A stretch of 13,198 bases of DNA from JACZST01 sp964195155 (GTDB taxonomy: Bacteria > Actinomycetota > Acidimicrobiia > Spongiisociales > UBA5794). Location of the stretch: contig CAXMOP010000078.1 in assembly GCA_964195155.1 (NCBI GenBank), positions 1 through 13,198 of the forward strand, read 5' to 3'. The notes under the pieces were generated by a model. It had not been told where the DNA came from, searched no databases, and worked only from the letters and a program-made list of their open reading frames with translations. The stretch's first letter is position 1. Every line of letters starts with the position of its first letter. Below, piece by piece: positions 1-7,416 of the stretch. Made by a program: the position numbers and the translations under genes.

Positions 1-32
1 TAGATACCGCTACCGGCCCTGGGCTGCCAGCG

Positions 33-1241
33 TCAGTCGCGTTCGGCGATTTTGGTGACCGCCGCTCTTCTGGTGACGGTGTCGTTGGCGTCACCCTGGA
101 TGCCGAGCAGCTCGAGCCGCGCCTCCTCGGCCTCTTGGCCCGCACCCAGGTCGGCAGCGGCGAGACGGGCCTCGACGCCCTCTTCGACGAGCCGCTCCGC
201 CTCTGCAACCAGTGCCTCGACCATTTCCTCCTCAGGTACCACCCGCACCACCTGGCCCTTGATGAACAAATGCCCCTTGCCCCGGCCTGCGGCAATCCCG
301 ATGTCGGCCTCGCGGGCCTCGCCCGGTCCGTTGACCACGCAACCCATCACCGCGATCTGCACCGGGAGCTCGGCGTCTTCCAACGCGGCCCTGGCGCGCT
401 CGGCGATGTCGATGACGTCAACCTCTGCCCTGCCACACGATGGGCAGGCAATGAGGTCCATCATGGTTCGCTCTCTCAGGCCGAGATACTCGAGCAGCTG
501 CCTTCCCGCCTTTGCCTCCTCGACAGGATCGGCAGTGAGCGAGAACCGGATGGTGTCTCCGATTCCCTCGAGCAACAGCGTCGAAATGCCCGCGACGGAC
601 TTGATGAGACCGCCGGGGGGCGGCCCGGCCTCGGTGACACCCAGGTGGAGCGGGTATTCAACGCGCTCGGCGAGCAGGCGGTACGACTCGACCATGAGCG
701 GCACGTTGCTGTGCTTGACCGAAATCTTGATGTCGTGGAACCCGACGTCCTCGAGATAGCCGATCTCCTTCAACGCCGACCGGACCAGCGCCTCGGGGAC
801 CGGGCCACCGAACTCCTCGAGCAGGTCCTTGTCGAGGGAGCCAGCGTTCACGCCGACCCGGATCGGCACTGCCGCTTCGGCCGCCGCGGTGGCCACGGTC
901 TTGATTTGCTCCTCTTTTCTGATGTTGCCGGGGTTGAGGCGGAGCCCGGCGACACCGGCTTCGAGAGCGGCGAGGGCCAGCCGGAACTGGAAGTGGATAT
1001 CGGCGACGATCGGGACCGGCGACCTGGGAACGATCTCGGCGAGTCCGGCGGCGGCATCCACGTCGTTGCACGTGATACGCACGATGTCCGCACCGGATCC
1101 GGCGAGAGCGTACACCTGAGCAAGAGTGGCGTCGACGTTGGCGGTCTTGGTCGTGGTCATCGATTGGACGGCGATCGGCGCCCCGTCACCGACGGGGACA
1201 TCCCCGACCGTGAGCCGACGAGAAGCGCGACGCGGGATCAT
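33..1241 (-). CDS. ispG: 4-hydroxy-3-methylbut-2-enyl diphosphate synthase (IspG/GcpE)
   Basis: This 402-residue protein is the cytosolic 4Fe-4S enzyme of the MEP isoprenoid pathway that reductively opens MEcPP to HMBPP. Seen directly: an N-terminal TIM-barrel-type region beginning with a VQSMT motif (25-29), then the C-terminal iron-sulfur domain with CPSCGR at 266-271 and MGCVVNGPGE at 299-308. Cys266, Cys269, Cys301 and Glu308 match the cluster ligands known for the E. coli enzyme. It is the short bacterial form with no inserted domain. The ATG at 1241 was chosen because the N-terminus aligns with the family, although no good Shine-Dalgarno lies in front of it. About 50 residues (from about 350) follow the conserved end, which is a longer tail than usual. 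It is the last gene of the block and shares the MEP pathway with dxr upstream. Confidence 0.97.
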   Translation of the reverse strand: MIPRRASRRLTVGDVPVGDGAPIAVQSMTTTKTANVDATLAQVYALAGSGADIVRITCNDVDAAAGLAEIVPRSPVPIVADIHFQFRLALAALEAGVAGLRLNPGNIRKEEQIKTVATAAAEAAVPIRVGVNAGSLDKDLLEEFGGPVPEALVRSALKEIGYLEDVGFHDIKISVKHSNVPLMVESYRLLAERVEYPLHLGVTEAGPPPGGLIKSVAGISTLLLEGIGDTIRFSLTADPVEEAKAGRQLLEYLGLRERTMMDLIACPSCGRAEVDVIDIAERARAALEDAELPVQIAVMGCVVNGPGEAREADIGIAAGRGKGHLFIKGQVVRVVPEEEMVEALVAEAERLVEEGVEARLAAADLGAGQEAEEARLELLGIQGDANDTVTRRAAVTKIAERD

Positions 1242-1261
1242 GAGATCATGCTATCGGGACT

Positions 1262-1283
1262 CGTGATACTTAATACGTGATAC
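1262..1283 (-). promoter_or_regulatory. Direct-repeat box upstream of ispG
   Basis: Two exact copies of CGTGATAC (plus strand, 1262-1269 and 1276-1283) are separated by the AT-only spacer TTAATA. They lie 20 to 40 bp upstream of the ispG start in the only AT-rich patch of the 66-bp rseP-ispG gap. Two direct octamers at a 14-bp pitch are what a tandem-site regulator or a promoter element would look like. The ispG start has no clear Shine-Dalgarno, so a separate transcript starting here is plausible. The function is inferred. Confidence 0.35.
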
Positions 1284-1307
1284 CGCTTCTCGCCCTCACC
1301 CAGAAGC

Positions 1308-2465
1308 TCACAGCTGCAGCGGCCTGAAGATGTCCAGGTACAGCCCGACGAGTCCCACCGTCACCAGGAAGAGGAGCACCACCGCCGCGATCGGTGTCAG
1401 CTTGCGGACGTCCGGTTCCCGTCCCGTCAGTTTCTCGTACAGCGCAACCGCAAAATGCCCTCCGTCGAGCGGATACAGCGGGATCACGTTGATGACCGCA
1501 ACGAAAACGTTGACCAGTCCCAACAGCACCAGGGTGCTCTCGAGCGGCCCGGCAATTCTGGCCAAACCGATGGGGGTAATCGGACGTACCTCCTGCAACA
1601 CCTCGTCGTCGCCGCCGGCAACCGCAAGTAGCAGGTCGGGGAAACCGGTGATCATTGCCCACAGCCCCCTGAAGCTGTCACCGATGGCGGTCCATACGCC
1701 GGCTGCTGCGGCCGTGGCGCTGGAGATCAGGCCGCCGTCGACACGCTCGACTTCGGGTGCGGCACCGAAGTAACCAATCTCGTGGGTGATCGTGTTGCCC
1801 TCGGCATCAGTCGCCACCTCGCCGTCGACGATCACCGGGGCCTCGACCAGGGCGAGGGCGACCGGGACCTCGGAAAGCGAGTCGTCGCGGTCGTAGCCGA
1901 TGAGCACCGTGTTTCCACCGTGCTGCTGGACGCGATCAACAAATGCGTCCCAGGACTCCACGGCCGTCCCCTCAAAGGTGCGCAGCGTGTCACCCGGTTC
2001 GAATCCGGAGCGCATCGCCGGAGAGGTTCCGCCGTCGGGAGTGGTGGGTGCAACGATTGCGAGGGTCAATGTCGGGATCGATTGCCCGAGCTCGTTCCGT
2101 TCCCTCTGCCCCCACACGCTGAACACGAGGAAGAACAACAGGAACGCCATGATCAGGTGGCTGGCCACGCCGGCAAGGACGACGATCGACTTTTGCCAGA
2201 AGGGGGCCGCCCGATAAGTGCGCTCCTCCTCGTCAGGTGGGATCTCCTCGAGGGGGTTCATGCCGATGATGCGGACGTAGCCGCCCATCGGTATGGCCTT
2301 CACGCCGTACTCGGTTTCGCCGCGTTGGGTCGACCACAGCTTGGGGCCGAAGCCGAAGAAGGCCTCGGTGACCTTCATGTCGTAGTACTTGGCCGCTATG
2401 AAGTGACCGCCCTCGTGGATCACGATCATCAGCGCGATACCGATGATCATGATTGCGGCGGTCAT
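1308..2465 (-). CDS. rseP: Site-2 (S2P/M50) intramembrane metalloprotease, RseP/Rip1 type
   Basis: This 385-residue membrane zinc protease belongs to the family that cleaves transmembrane anti-sigma factors (RseP in E. coli, Rip1 in Mycobacterium). Seen: HEGGH at 17-21 in the first membrane helix, giving zinc ligands His17 and His21 with catalytic Glu18; PMGGYV at 59-64; a second helix near 93-117; a PDZ-like periplasmic region at about 140-210; and a C-terminal helix pair carrying YPLDGGH at 331-337, with Asp334 as third metal ligand. A last helix spans about 358-378. The ATG at 2465 has a GAGGGG box seven bases upstream. The position between dxr and ispG is the one known for Rip1 in actinobacteria. 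The substrate cannot be deduced here, since no anti-sigma factor is encoded nearby. Confidence 0.95.
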   Translation of the reverse strand: MTAAIMIIGIALMIVIHEGGHFIAAKYYDMKVTEAFFGFGPKLWSTQRGETEYGVKAIPMGGYVRIIGMNPLEEIPPDEEERTYRAAPFWQKSIVVLAGVASHLIMAFLLFFLVFSVWGQRERNELGQSIPTLTLAIVAPTTPDGGTSPAMRSGFEPGDTLRTFEGTAVESWDAFVDRVQQHGGNTVLIGYDRDDSLSEVPVALALVEAPVIVDGEVATDAEGNTITHEIGYFGAAPEVERVDGGLISSATAAAAGVWTAIGDSFRGLWAMITGFPDLLLAVAGGDDEVLQEVRPITPIGLARIAGPLESTLVLLGLVNVFVAVINVIPLYPLDGGHFAVALYEKLTGREPDVRKLTPIAAVVLLFLVTVGLVGLYLDIFRPLQL

Positions 2466-2518
2466 CTTTCGCCCCTCTGTCCTTCGCTCATGGGAAAAAC
2501 GGTACCGGTCGGCGGTGC

Positions 2519-3649
2519 CTAGCGGGACACGCCGGCCACGGCTTCGGTCGCTGCGTTCCGGCCGGCGAGGTCCGCACTAAGAGCATCGTCGAGTCGGTGC
2601 AGCGGCTGAAGCGGGACCGCCTCCAGCGCCGCCGCCACCACTTCGGAGATCGCAGGAAAGGCAATCCGACCTTCGAGAAACGCGGCCACCGCAACCTCAT
2701 CCGCAGCATTGAGAACCGCCGGGGCATTGCCACCCCTGCGCCCCGCTTCGTAGCCAAGGTCGAGTGCGGGGAAGGCGACCCGGTCCGGCGCGGCGAATGA
2801 CAGATCGACCGGGTTGAACCCCATCGTCGAGCCCGGCAACCGGTCCGGATAGGTGAGGGCGATCTGGATGGGCTTGCGCATGTCGGGGGGGCCCACCTCG
2901 GCCTTGACGACGCCATCGATGAACTCGACGAAGGCGTGGACAAAGCTCTGTGGGTGCACGACGACTTCGATCTGCTCGAACTCGAGGCCGAACAGGAAGT
3001 GCGCCTCGATCACCTCGAACGCCTTGTTCATCAGCGTGGCCGAGTCGATCGTGATGCGATCGCCCATGTCCCATGTGGGGTGCGCCAACGCCTGCTCCAC
3101 AGTCACGCCGGCCAGCTCGTCGGCACCCATGCCCCGGAATGGGCCGCCGGAGGCGGTCAGCACGACCTGATTCACCCGGGCGCGGTCCTCCCCGGCAAGG
3201 CATTGCCAAATCGCCGAGTGCTCACTGTCGACCGGGAGTAGCTCGGCCCCCTCGGTGCCGAGCGCCTCGAGCACCAACGGCCCGCCGGTCACCAGGCTCT
3301 CCTTGTTGGCGAGCGCCACCCGGTTTCCGGCCTCGAGCGCCGCCAGGGTCGGCTCCAGCCCTGCGGCGCCGACGATGCCGTTGACGACGATGGTGTCTGG
3401 AATCGTTGCGAGGGCGGCCACGGCGTCGCTGCCGATCGCCACGCCGTTGGGCAGGTTGTCGCCGGGCTCGGCGATGGCGAGCCCGGCCTGGGGGTAGCGA
3501 TCGGCAAGCGCGAAGAATGATGACGACCCGTGCCCGGCCGCCAGCGCTGCGATTGGGATGTCGAGCCGGTCGGCGACCTCGAGCGTCTGGATGCCGATCG
3601 ACCCGGTCGCACCGAGGACGACGATCGGCTTCAGATCAGGGCCAGCCAC
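2519..3649 (-). CDS. dxr: 1-deoxy-D-xylulose 5-phosphate reductoisomerase
   Basis: This 376-residue protein converts DXP to 2-C-methylerythritol 4-phosphate with NADPH, the first committed MEP-pathway step. Seen: the nucleotide-binding loop GATGSIG at 13-19, NKES at 115-118, PVDSEHSAIW at 139-148 with metal ligands Asp141 and Glu143, ASGGPFR at 166-172, and the active-site flap region PTWDMG at 191-196. ITIDSATLMNKAFEVIEA then supplies Asn208, Lys209 and metal ligand Glu212. All key residues are intact and the length is normal. The GTG start at 3649 lies inside the end of cdsA (19-bp overlap). No strong Shine-Dalgarno is visible, so translation is probably coupled to cdsA. Having dxr and ispG in one block puts two MEP enzymes under shared transcription. 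Confidence 0.96.
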   Translation of the reverse strand: MAGPDLKPIVVLGATGSIGIQTLEVADRLDIPIAALAAGHGSSSFFALADRYPQAGLAIAEPGDNLPNGVAIGSDAVAALATIPDTIVVNGIVGAAGLEPTLAALEAGNRVALANKESLVTGGPLVLEALGTEGAELLPVDSEHSAIWQCLAGEDRARVNQVVLTASGGPFRGMGADELAGVTVEQALAHPTWDMGDRITIDSATLMNKAFEVIEAHFLFGLEFEQIEVVVHPQSFVHAFVEFIDGVVKAEVGPPDMRKPIQIALTYPDRLPGSTMGFNPVDLSFAAPDRVAFPALDLGYEAGRRGGNAPAVLNAADEVAVAAFLEGRIAFPAISEVVAAALEAVPLQPLHRLDDALSADLAGRNAATEAVAGVSR

Positions 3650-5397
3650 GTCAACACGACCCAGACCGCGGGAATCGCCGCAATGACCGCATCAATACGA
3701 TCGAGGAGACCACCGTGGCCTGGGAGAATCGAACCCATGTCCTTGATGTCGAGCGATCGCTTCACCACCGAGACCGCAAGATCACCAATCGGGGCGAAGA
3801 CCGCAACGACGGCGCCGATCAGCAGGCCTGCGGGAAGGTCGATTGGCTCGACCAGGTATCCGATCGCAGCCCCGACGGCGAGCCCAGTCAACGCCCCGGC
3901 GATGAAGCCCTCGACGGTCTTCTTCGGCGAGATCACCGGTGCCAGCGGGCGCCGCCCGATGCTTCGCCCAACAAAGAAGGCGGCGATATCGACCAGGGCG
4001 ACGGTTGCGACCAGCGCGATCACCAGCACCTGGTAATCCTCAGCCGCGATGATGTCGAAGGCGAACCCGCCCAACCCTCCGATCCACGCAGCGACCAGAA
4101 CGGTGAGGGCGAAATTGGCAGCGGGCTGATCCTGGCGGGGGCTGACCGCATTGAACAGCAGCACGACCGTCGCCATCAAGGCGAGCGCCACCGGAATCGC
4201 CACGACGCCGAACGCAGCAGTGCCGAGCGCGGCCCCGGCGATGCCCAGGAACCCGAAGATCGACATCGGCCGGAACTGGCGATGGATGAGAGCGGAGTAG
4301 AACTCACCGGCAGCCACGATGAACGCGGCAAGGGCAAAGACGATCAGCGCCGGCCGCCACAGCAAGGACAGCAGCAATGCGCCCACGAGGGCGACGGCAG
4401 TACCCACACGCAGCAACAGGTCGGAGGACCCGCGCGGCGCTGCTTCATCCGCTCCCTCGACGTCTTCCTCTTCGACCACGTCTTCGAATCCGACGCTTGC
4501 GGATTCGAGTCCCGGGATATCGGCGGACAGGGCGACCTGTTCGGTGGCCTCACCCTCGGCCGCGGCAACCGCCGCCGCTAGCTCGACGTGCTCCTGGGTT
4601 GCCGCCCCGAGATAGTCATCCTCGGTGATTTCGTCCACCGGCGGCGGCTCGTCCCCGCTATCTACGTCCTCGATGGCAAAGTCCGGTGGTGCCTCGATCG
4701 GATCCATCTCGACGACCGCGTCGAGCGCATCGGGCTCGGTCGGTCCGTCGCCGCCGATGACCGGCACCTCGCCCGTATCGTCGTCGTCGGTTTCTCCCCC
4801 CGTCGGCAGCAACGGCGGCCCTGCGGCCACGCCGGGGATGTCGCCGGTGTCCTCTGGCGAGAGCTCGAGGTCGAATTCGGAGGTGTCGTGCTCGTCGGCG
4901 TCCTGCGGTAGTTCCTCGCTATCCCCCTCCGGCTCGCTGCGCCCGACGCCTCCCCCAAGGGCGGAGGAGGAAACCGACGGCTCCTCTAGATCCTTGCCTC
5001 CAGCCCCCTCCGCGTCGCTGTGCTCGACATCTCCCCCAGGTGGGGAGGAACCATCATCGTCGTCGGGAAGCATCTCTCCCCCCACCAGTGGCGGCCCCGA
5101 TTCGGGCCGCGAGGGGGCCTCTTCATCCGCCTGGTCATCATCGTCACCACGGGCGAAGGCCAGCCAGTCCGACACCTCGTCGACGGCCTCACCTTTATCG
5201 GAGAGCTCCCGATACGGGTCTTGCTGCTCGTCGTCGAGCCAGCCGTCGAACCCAGCATCCGGTTCCGAAGGCGTCAAATGCGGCTCGTCGTCGTCGTCGG
5301 CCGCTTCGGTGTCGTCTCGATCCGTCATGGCGAAAGACAGTACTTCGGTGTCCCGATCTTCGTCAGGACCGTTGGTGGTGGTGTCTTCGTCTGGCAT
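3631..5397 (-). CDS. cdsA: Phosphatidate cytidylyltransferase with long acidic N-terminal extension
   Basis: The C-terminal half is CDP-diacylglycerol synthase, an integral membrane enzyme that makes CDP-DAG from CTP and phosphatidate for phospholipid synthesis. Seen: multiple hydrophobic helices from about residue 326 to the end, and the family signature at 543-569, including SVVKRSLDIKD, PGHGG and the final DRID. Usual CdsA length is about 260-300 residues; this product is 588. Residues 1-325 are hydrophilic, about one third Asp plus Glu, with only two lysines and no Cys. They contain DDDD runs and no recognisable fold. The ATG at 5397 follows frr by 9 bp, with a GGAGG rather far upstream. 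The reading frame is unbroken across the junction, so I read it as one protein. Parts of the extension are encoded by repeat copies (4923-5117). The role of the extension is unknown. Confidence 0.93.
   Translation of the reverse strand: MPDEDTTTNGPDEDRDTEVLSFAMTDRDDTEAADDDDEPHLTPSEPDAGFDGWLDDEQQDPYRELSDKGEAVDEVSDWLAFARGDDDDQADEEAPSRPESGPPLVGGEMLPDDDDGSSPPGGDVEHSDAEGAGGKDLEEPSVSSSALGGGVGRSEPEGDSEELPQDADEHDTSEFDLELSPEDTGDIPGVAAGPPLLPTGGETDDDDTGEVPVIGGDGPTEPDALDAVVEMDPIEAPPDFAIEDVDSGDEPPPVDEITEDDYLGAATQEHVELAAAVAAAEGEATEQVALSADIPGLESASVGFEDVVEEEDVEGADEAAPRGSSDLLLRVGTAVALVGALLLSLLWRPALIVFALAAFIVAAGEFYSALIHRQFRPMSIFGFLGIAGAALGTAAFGVVAIPVALALMATVVLLFNAVSPRQDQPAANFALTVLVAAWIGGLGGFAFDIIAAEDYQVLVIALVATVALVDIAAFFVGRSIGRRPLAPVISPKKTVEGFIAGALTGLAVGAAIGYLVEPIDLPAGLLIGAVVAVFAPIGDLAVSVVKRSLDIKDMGSILPGHGGLLDRIDAVIAAIPAVWVVLTWLALI
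4923..4971. repeat. Palindromic repeat copy A, in frame within cdsA
   Basis: On the plus strand this reads CCCCCTCCG, a variable middle with TCGCTG and CGAC, then CTCCCCCA joined to GGGCGGAGGAGGA, which can fold on itself. It aligns base for base over most of its length with copy B at 5004-5049. It encodes CdsA residues 143 to about 158, a Ser/Gly/Glu-rich stretch. The architecture (CCCCCTCC, short spacer, terminal CTCCCCC/GGGGAG palindrome) resembles dispersed intergenic REP-type repeats. Genome-wide dispersal cannot be tested here. Confidence 0.55.
5004..5049. repeat. Palindromic repeat copy B, in frame within cdsA
   Basis: This is the second copy of the element at 4923-4971, in the same orientation. 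It begins CCCCCTCCG, keeps TCGCTG and CGAC in the middle, and ends with the stem CTCCCC-CAGGT-GGGGAG. About four fifths of the positions match copy A. It encodes CdsA residues 117-131. The two copies start 81 bp apart, a multiple of three, so both are read in the same phase, as expected if the phase was selected or if one copy duplicated the other. Confidence 0.55.
5076..5117. repeat. Related palindromic element C within cdsA (opposite orientation)
   Basis: The plus strand starts CTCCCCCCACCAGTGG, has an inner palindrome CGGCCCCGATTCGGGCCG, and ends CGAGGGGG. Read on the minus strand it runs from CCCCCTCG to TGGTGGGGGGAG, the same outline as copies A and B, but the middle differs. It encodes CdsA residues 94 to 108. 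It could be an independent GC-rich hairpin rather than a family member. Confidence 0.3.
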
Positions 5398-5406
5398 TGG
5401 CCGGTC

Positions 5407-5952
5407 TCAGACCTCCAGCAGCTCTTCCTCTTTGGTGGCGAGGAGCTTGTCGAGTTTCTCGACATGGCGATCGGTCATCTCCTGAAGCGTCTTCTCCGCC
5501 CGGTGGATGTCATCCTCGGAAACGTCCTCGGCCTCAATGGCATCTTTCGCGTGGCGGCGGACGTTGCGAATGGCGACCCGGCCTTCCTCGGCGAGACCGC
5601 GGACGAGCTTGATCAGCTCCTTGCGGCGCTCCTCGGTGAGGGTCGGGAAGCTCAGCCTGATCACGTTGCCGTCATTCGACGGGTTGAGGCCGAGGTCGGA
5701 TTCCTGAATGGCCCGCTCGATGTCTGCGAGCGCCGACTTGTCGTACGGCGTGACGACCAGCAGGCGCGCCTCGGGGACCGCGAATCCGGCGATCTGCTGG
5801 AGTTGGGTCTCGGTGCCGTAGTAGTTGACGGTGATCCGGTTCAGGAGGTTGGGGTTGGCACGCCCGGTGCGGATCGTACCGAATTCCTGGTTGGCGTGGT
5901 CGACGGCCTGGTCCATCTTGTGGTCGGTCTCTTTGAGCAACGGATCGATCAC
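5407..5952 (-). CDS. frr: Ribosome recycling factor
   Basis: This 181-residue cytosolic factor splits post-termination ribosomes together with EF-G. The family length is about 185. Seen: the IRTGRANP motif near residue 26 in the first long helix, NYYGTETQLQQIA in domain II, the SDLGLNPSNDGNVIRL stretch, LTEERRKELIKLVR, the VRNVRRHAKDAI helix, and a Lys/Glu-rich C-terminal helix ending ELLEV. The GTG at 5952 was chosen because it gives the family N-terminus (MIDPLLKE) and has GGAGG four bases upstream. An ATG 57 bases upstream in frame would add 19 residues unlike any RRF, and those would be encoded by the duplicated leader. The start overlaps the stop of an 8-codon mini-ORF created by a 23-bp duplication, an unusual initiation site. 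Confidence 0.96.
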   Translation of the reverse strand: MIDPLLKETDHKMDQAVDHANQEFGTIRTGRANPNLLNRITVNYYGTETQLQQIAGFAVPEARLLVVTPYDKSALADIERAIQESDLGLNPSNDGNVIRLSFPTLTEERRKELIKLVRGLAEEGRVAIRNVRRHAKDAIEAEDVSEDDIHRAEKTLQEMTDRHVEKLDKLLATKEEELLEV

Positions 5953-5989
5953 AGCGCCTCCGAGGAATCGATCACAGCGCCTCCGAGGA
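5944..5989 (-). repeat. Exact 23-bp tandem duplication of the frr ribosome-binding site and start
   Basis: Positions 5944-5966 and 5967-5989 are identical over all 23 bases. Each unit carries, on the minus strand, TCCTCGGAGGCGCT followed by GTGATCGAT, that is a Shine-Dalgarno, a GTG start and two codons. Because 23 is not a multiple of three, the upstream GTG is out of frame with frr. In each unit CCTC immediately precedes GGAGG, so the Shine-Dalgarno can pair locally. Confidence 0.9.
5949..5975 (-). other. Eight-codon mini-ORF overlapping the frr start
   Basis: The upstream copy of the duplicated start gives GTG ATC GAT TCC TCG GAG GCG CTG TGA. Its stop overlaps the frr GTG as GTGA, and it has its own GGAGG four bases upstream. 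Ribosomes starting here would terminate exactly on the frr start, so it may act as a decoy or a coupling element. Its role is inferred from position only. Confidence 0.4.
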
Positions 5990-6082
5990 GGGTGCTGAGG
6001 AATCCTCAAGCGGGCCTTCGCCCAACTGTAGAAGCCTCAGGTTGTGGGGATTGGCCTGGTGGAGGCCCGTAGCACTCGTCAT
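5972..6082 (-). CDS. Possible 36-residue small ORF between pyrH and frr
   Basis: An ATG at 6082 opens a 36-codon frame ending in TGA at 5974-5972, which overlaps the mini-ORF GTG as GTGA. It has a strong Shine-Dalgarno (GGAGGG, overlapping the pyrH stop region) nine bases upstream. The product begins MTSATGLHQANPHN and ends in an acidic, Ser-rich tail. There is no membrane segment or motif, and I do not recognise it. For it: a good ribosome-binding site and end-to-start overlaps with what follows. Against it: its last codons come from the repeat unit, and other actinobacteria are not known to me to have a gene here. It may instead be a translated leader for frr. Confidence 0.35.
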   Translation of the reverse strand: MTSATGLHQANPHNLRLLQLGEGPLEDSSAPSSEAL

Positions 6083-6095
6083 TTCTCAGACCCTC

Positions 6096-6797
<702 letters not shown>

Positions 6798-6798
6798 T

Positions 6799-7416
6799 TC
6801 ACTCCCCCTCGCCGACGGCAACCCTCGACAGCTGCACAACGCTGATGTTCTCTCCCATCCTTGCCGCGAGCTGTTTGACCATCTCGCCCACCGTACCCTC
6901 GAACCGCTCGGACCTGATGAACACCTGGTCGTACAGCACGGCGTCGGAATAGAACTTCTCGATCCTGCCGTCGACGATCTTGTCGATGACGTCCTCGGGC
7001 TTGCCTTCGTTCTTGGCCTGGGCGGCGATGAGGCGGCGCTCATCGTCGAGGATCTCATTCGGGACTTCGTCGCGTGTGATCCACTGCGGCCTGGCAGCAG
7101 CAGCGTGCATCGCGATGTCGTTAGCCGCTTGTTGGAAGTCATCGCTCTTGGCAACGAAGTCGGTCTCTGAGCCAAGTGCCACCATGACTCCGAGCACCGG
7201 TCGGCCCGCCTGGCTGTGTAGGTACGAGCCCACGGTGCCTTCGGTCTGGGCACGTTCGGTCCGCTTCGCGGCGTCGGCGAGGCCCTGCTCGCGCAGGATC
7301 TCTTTGGCACGATCGACGCCACCTCCGGATTCGGTGAGGGCGCGCTTGGCGTCCATCATCCCGGCACCGGTCGCCTGGCGAAGCGCCGCAACTTCCTTTG
7401 CCGAGATGTCGGTCAC
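6799..7416 (-). CDS. tsf: Translation elongation factor Ts
   Basis: This 205-residue guanine-nucleotide exchange factor for EF-Tu is the short single-core form (about 200 residues) known from actinobacteria and Thermus, not the longer E. coli form. Seen: the N-terminal UBA-like helix with LRQATGAGMMDAKRAL at 12-27, the exchange motif TDFVA at 85-89, and the later dimerisation-type segment EGTVGEMVKQLAARMGENI. The GTG start at 7416 overlaps the rpsB stop as GTGA (7413-7416) and has AAGGAGG a few bases upstream. It forms the classical rpsB-tsf pair. Confidence 0.97.
   Translation of the reverse strand: MTDISAKEVAALRQATGAGMMDAKRALTESGGGVDRAKEILREQGLADAAKRTERAQTEGTVGSYLHSQAGRPVLGVMVALGSETDFVAKSDDFQQAANDIAMHAAAARPQWITRDEVPNEILDDERRLIAAQAKNEGKPEDVIDKIVDGRIEKFYSDAVLYDQVFIRSERFEGTVGEMVKQLAARMGENISVVQLSRVAVGEGE

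Noticed and set aside
135..1280. Long plus-strand open frame opposite ispG
   Set aside because: It mirrors the minus-strand codons of a complete, motif-rich ispG, and its translation is an Arg/Asp/Leu-rich shadow with no motif. Long antisense frames are common in GC-rich genes. The same applies to plus-strand frames at 1782-2522, 3406-4581, 5020-6072, 7398-8342 and 12277-12999.
2466..2518. Terminator between dxr and rseP (GGTACCG followed by TTTTT on the minus strand)
   Set aside because: CGGTACCG is a loop-less palindrome and no proper stem-loop precedes the T-run. The genes are likely co-transcribed.
6798..7322. N-terminal 175 codons of the long open frame ending in pyrH
   Set aside because: This stretch is the shadow of tsf in another frame. 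The UMP kinase N-terminus starts at the GTG at 6797 with a good ribosome-binding site.
7413..7416. Four-base stop/start overlaps such as rpsB/tsf and comM/dprA
   Set aside because: These are ordinary translational coupling in compact operons, recorded in the gene entries only.
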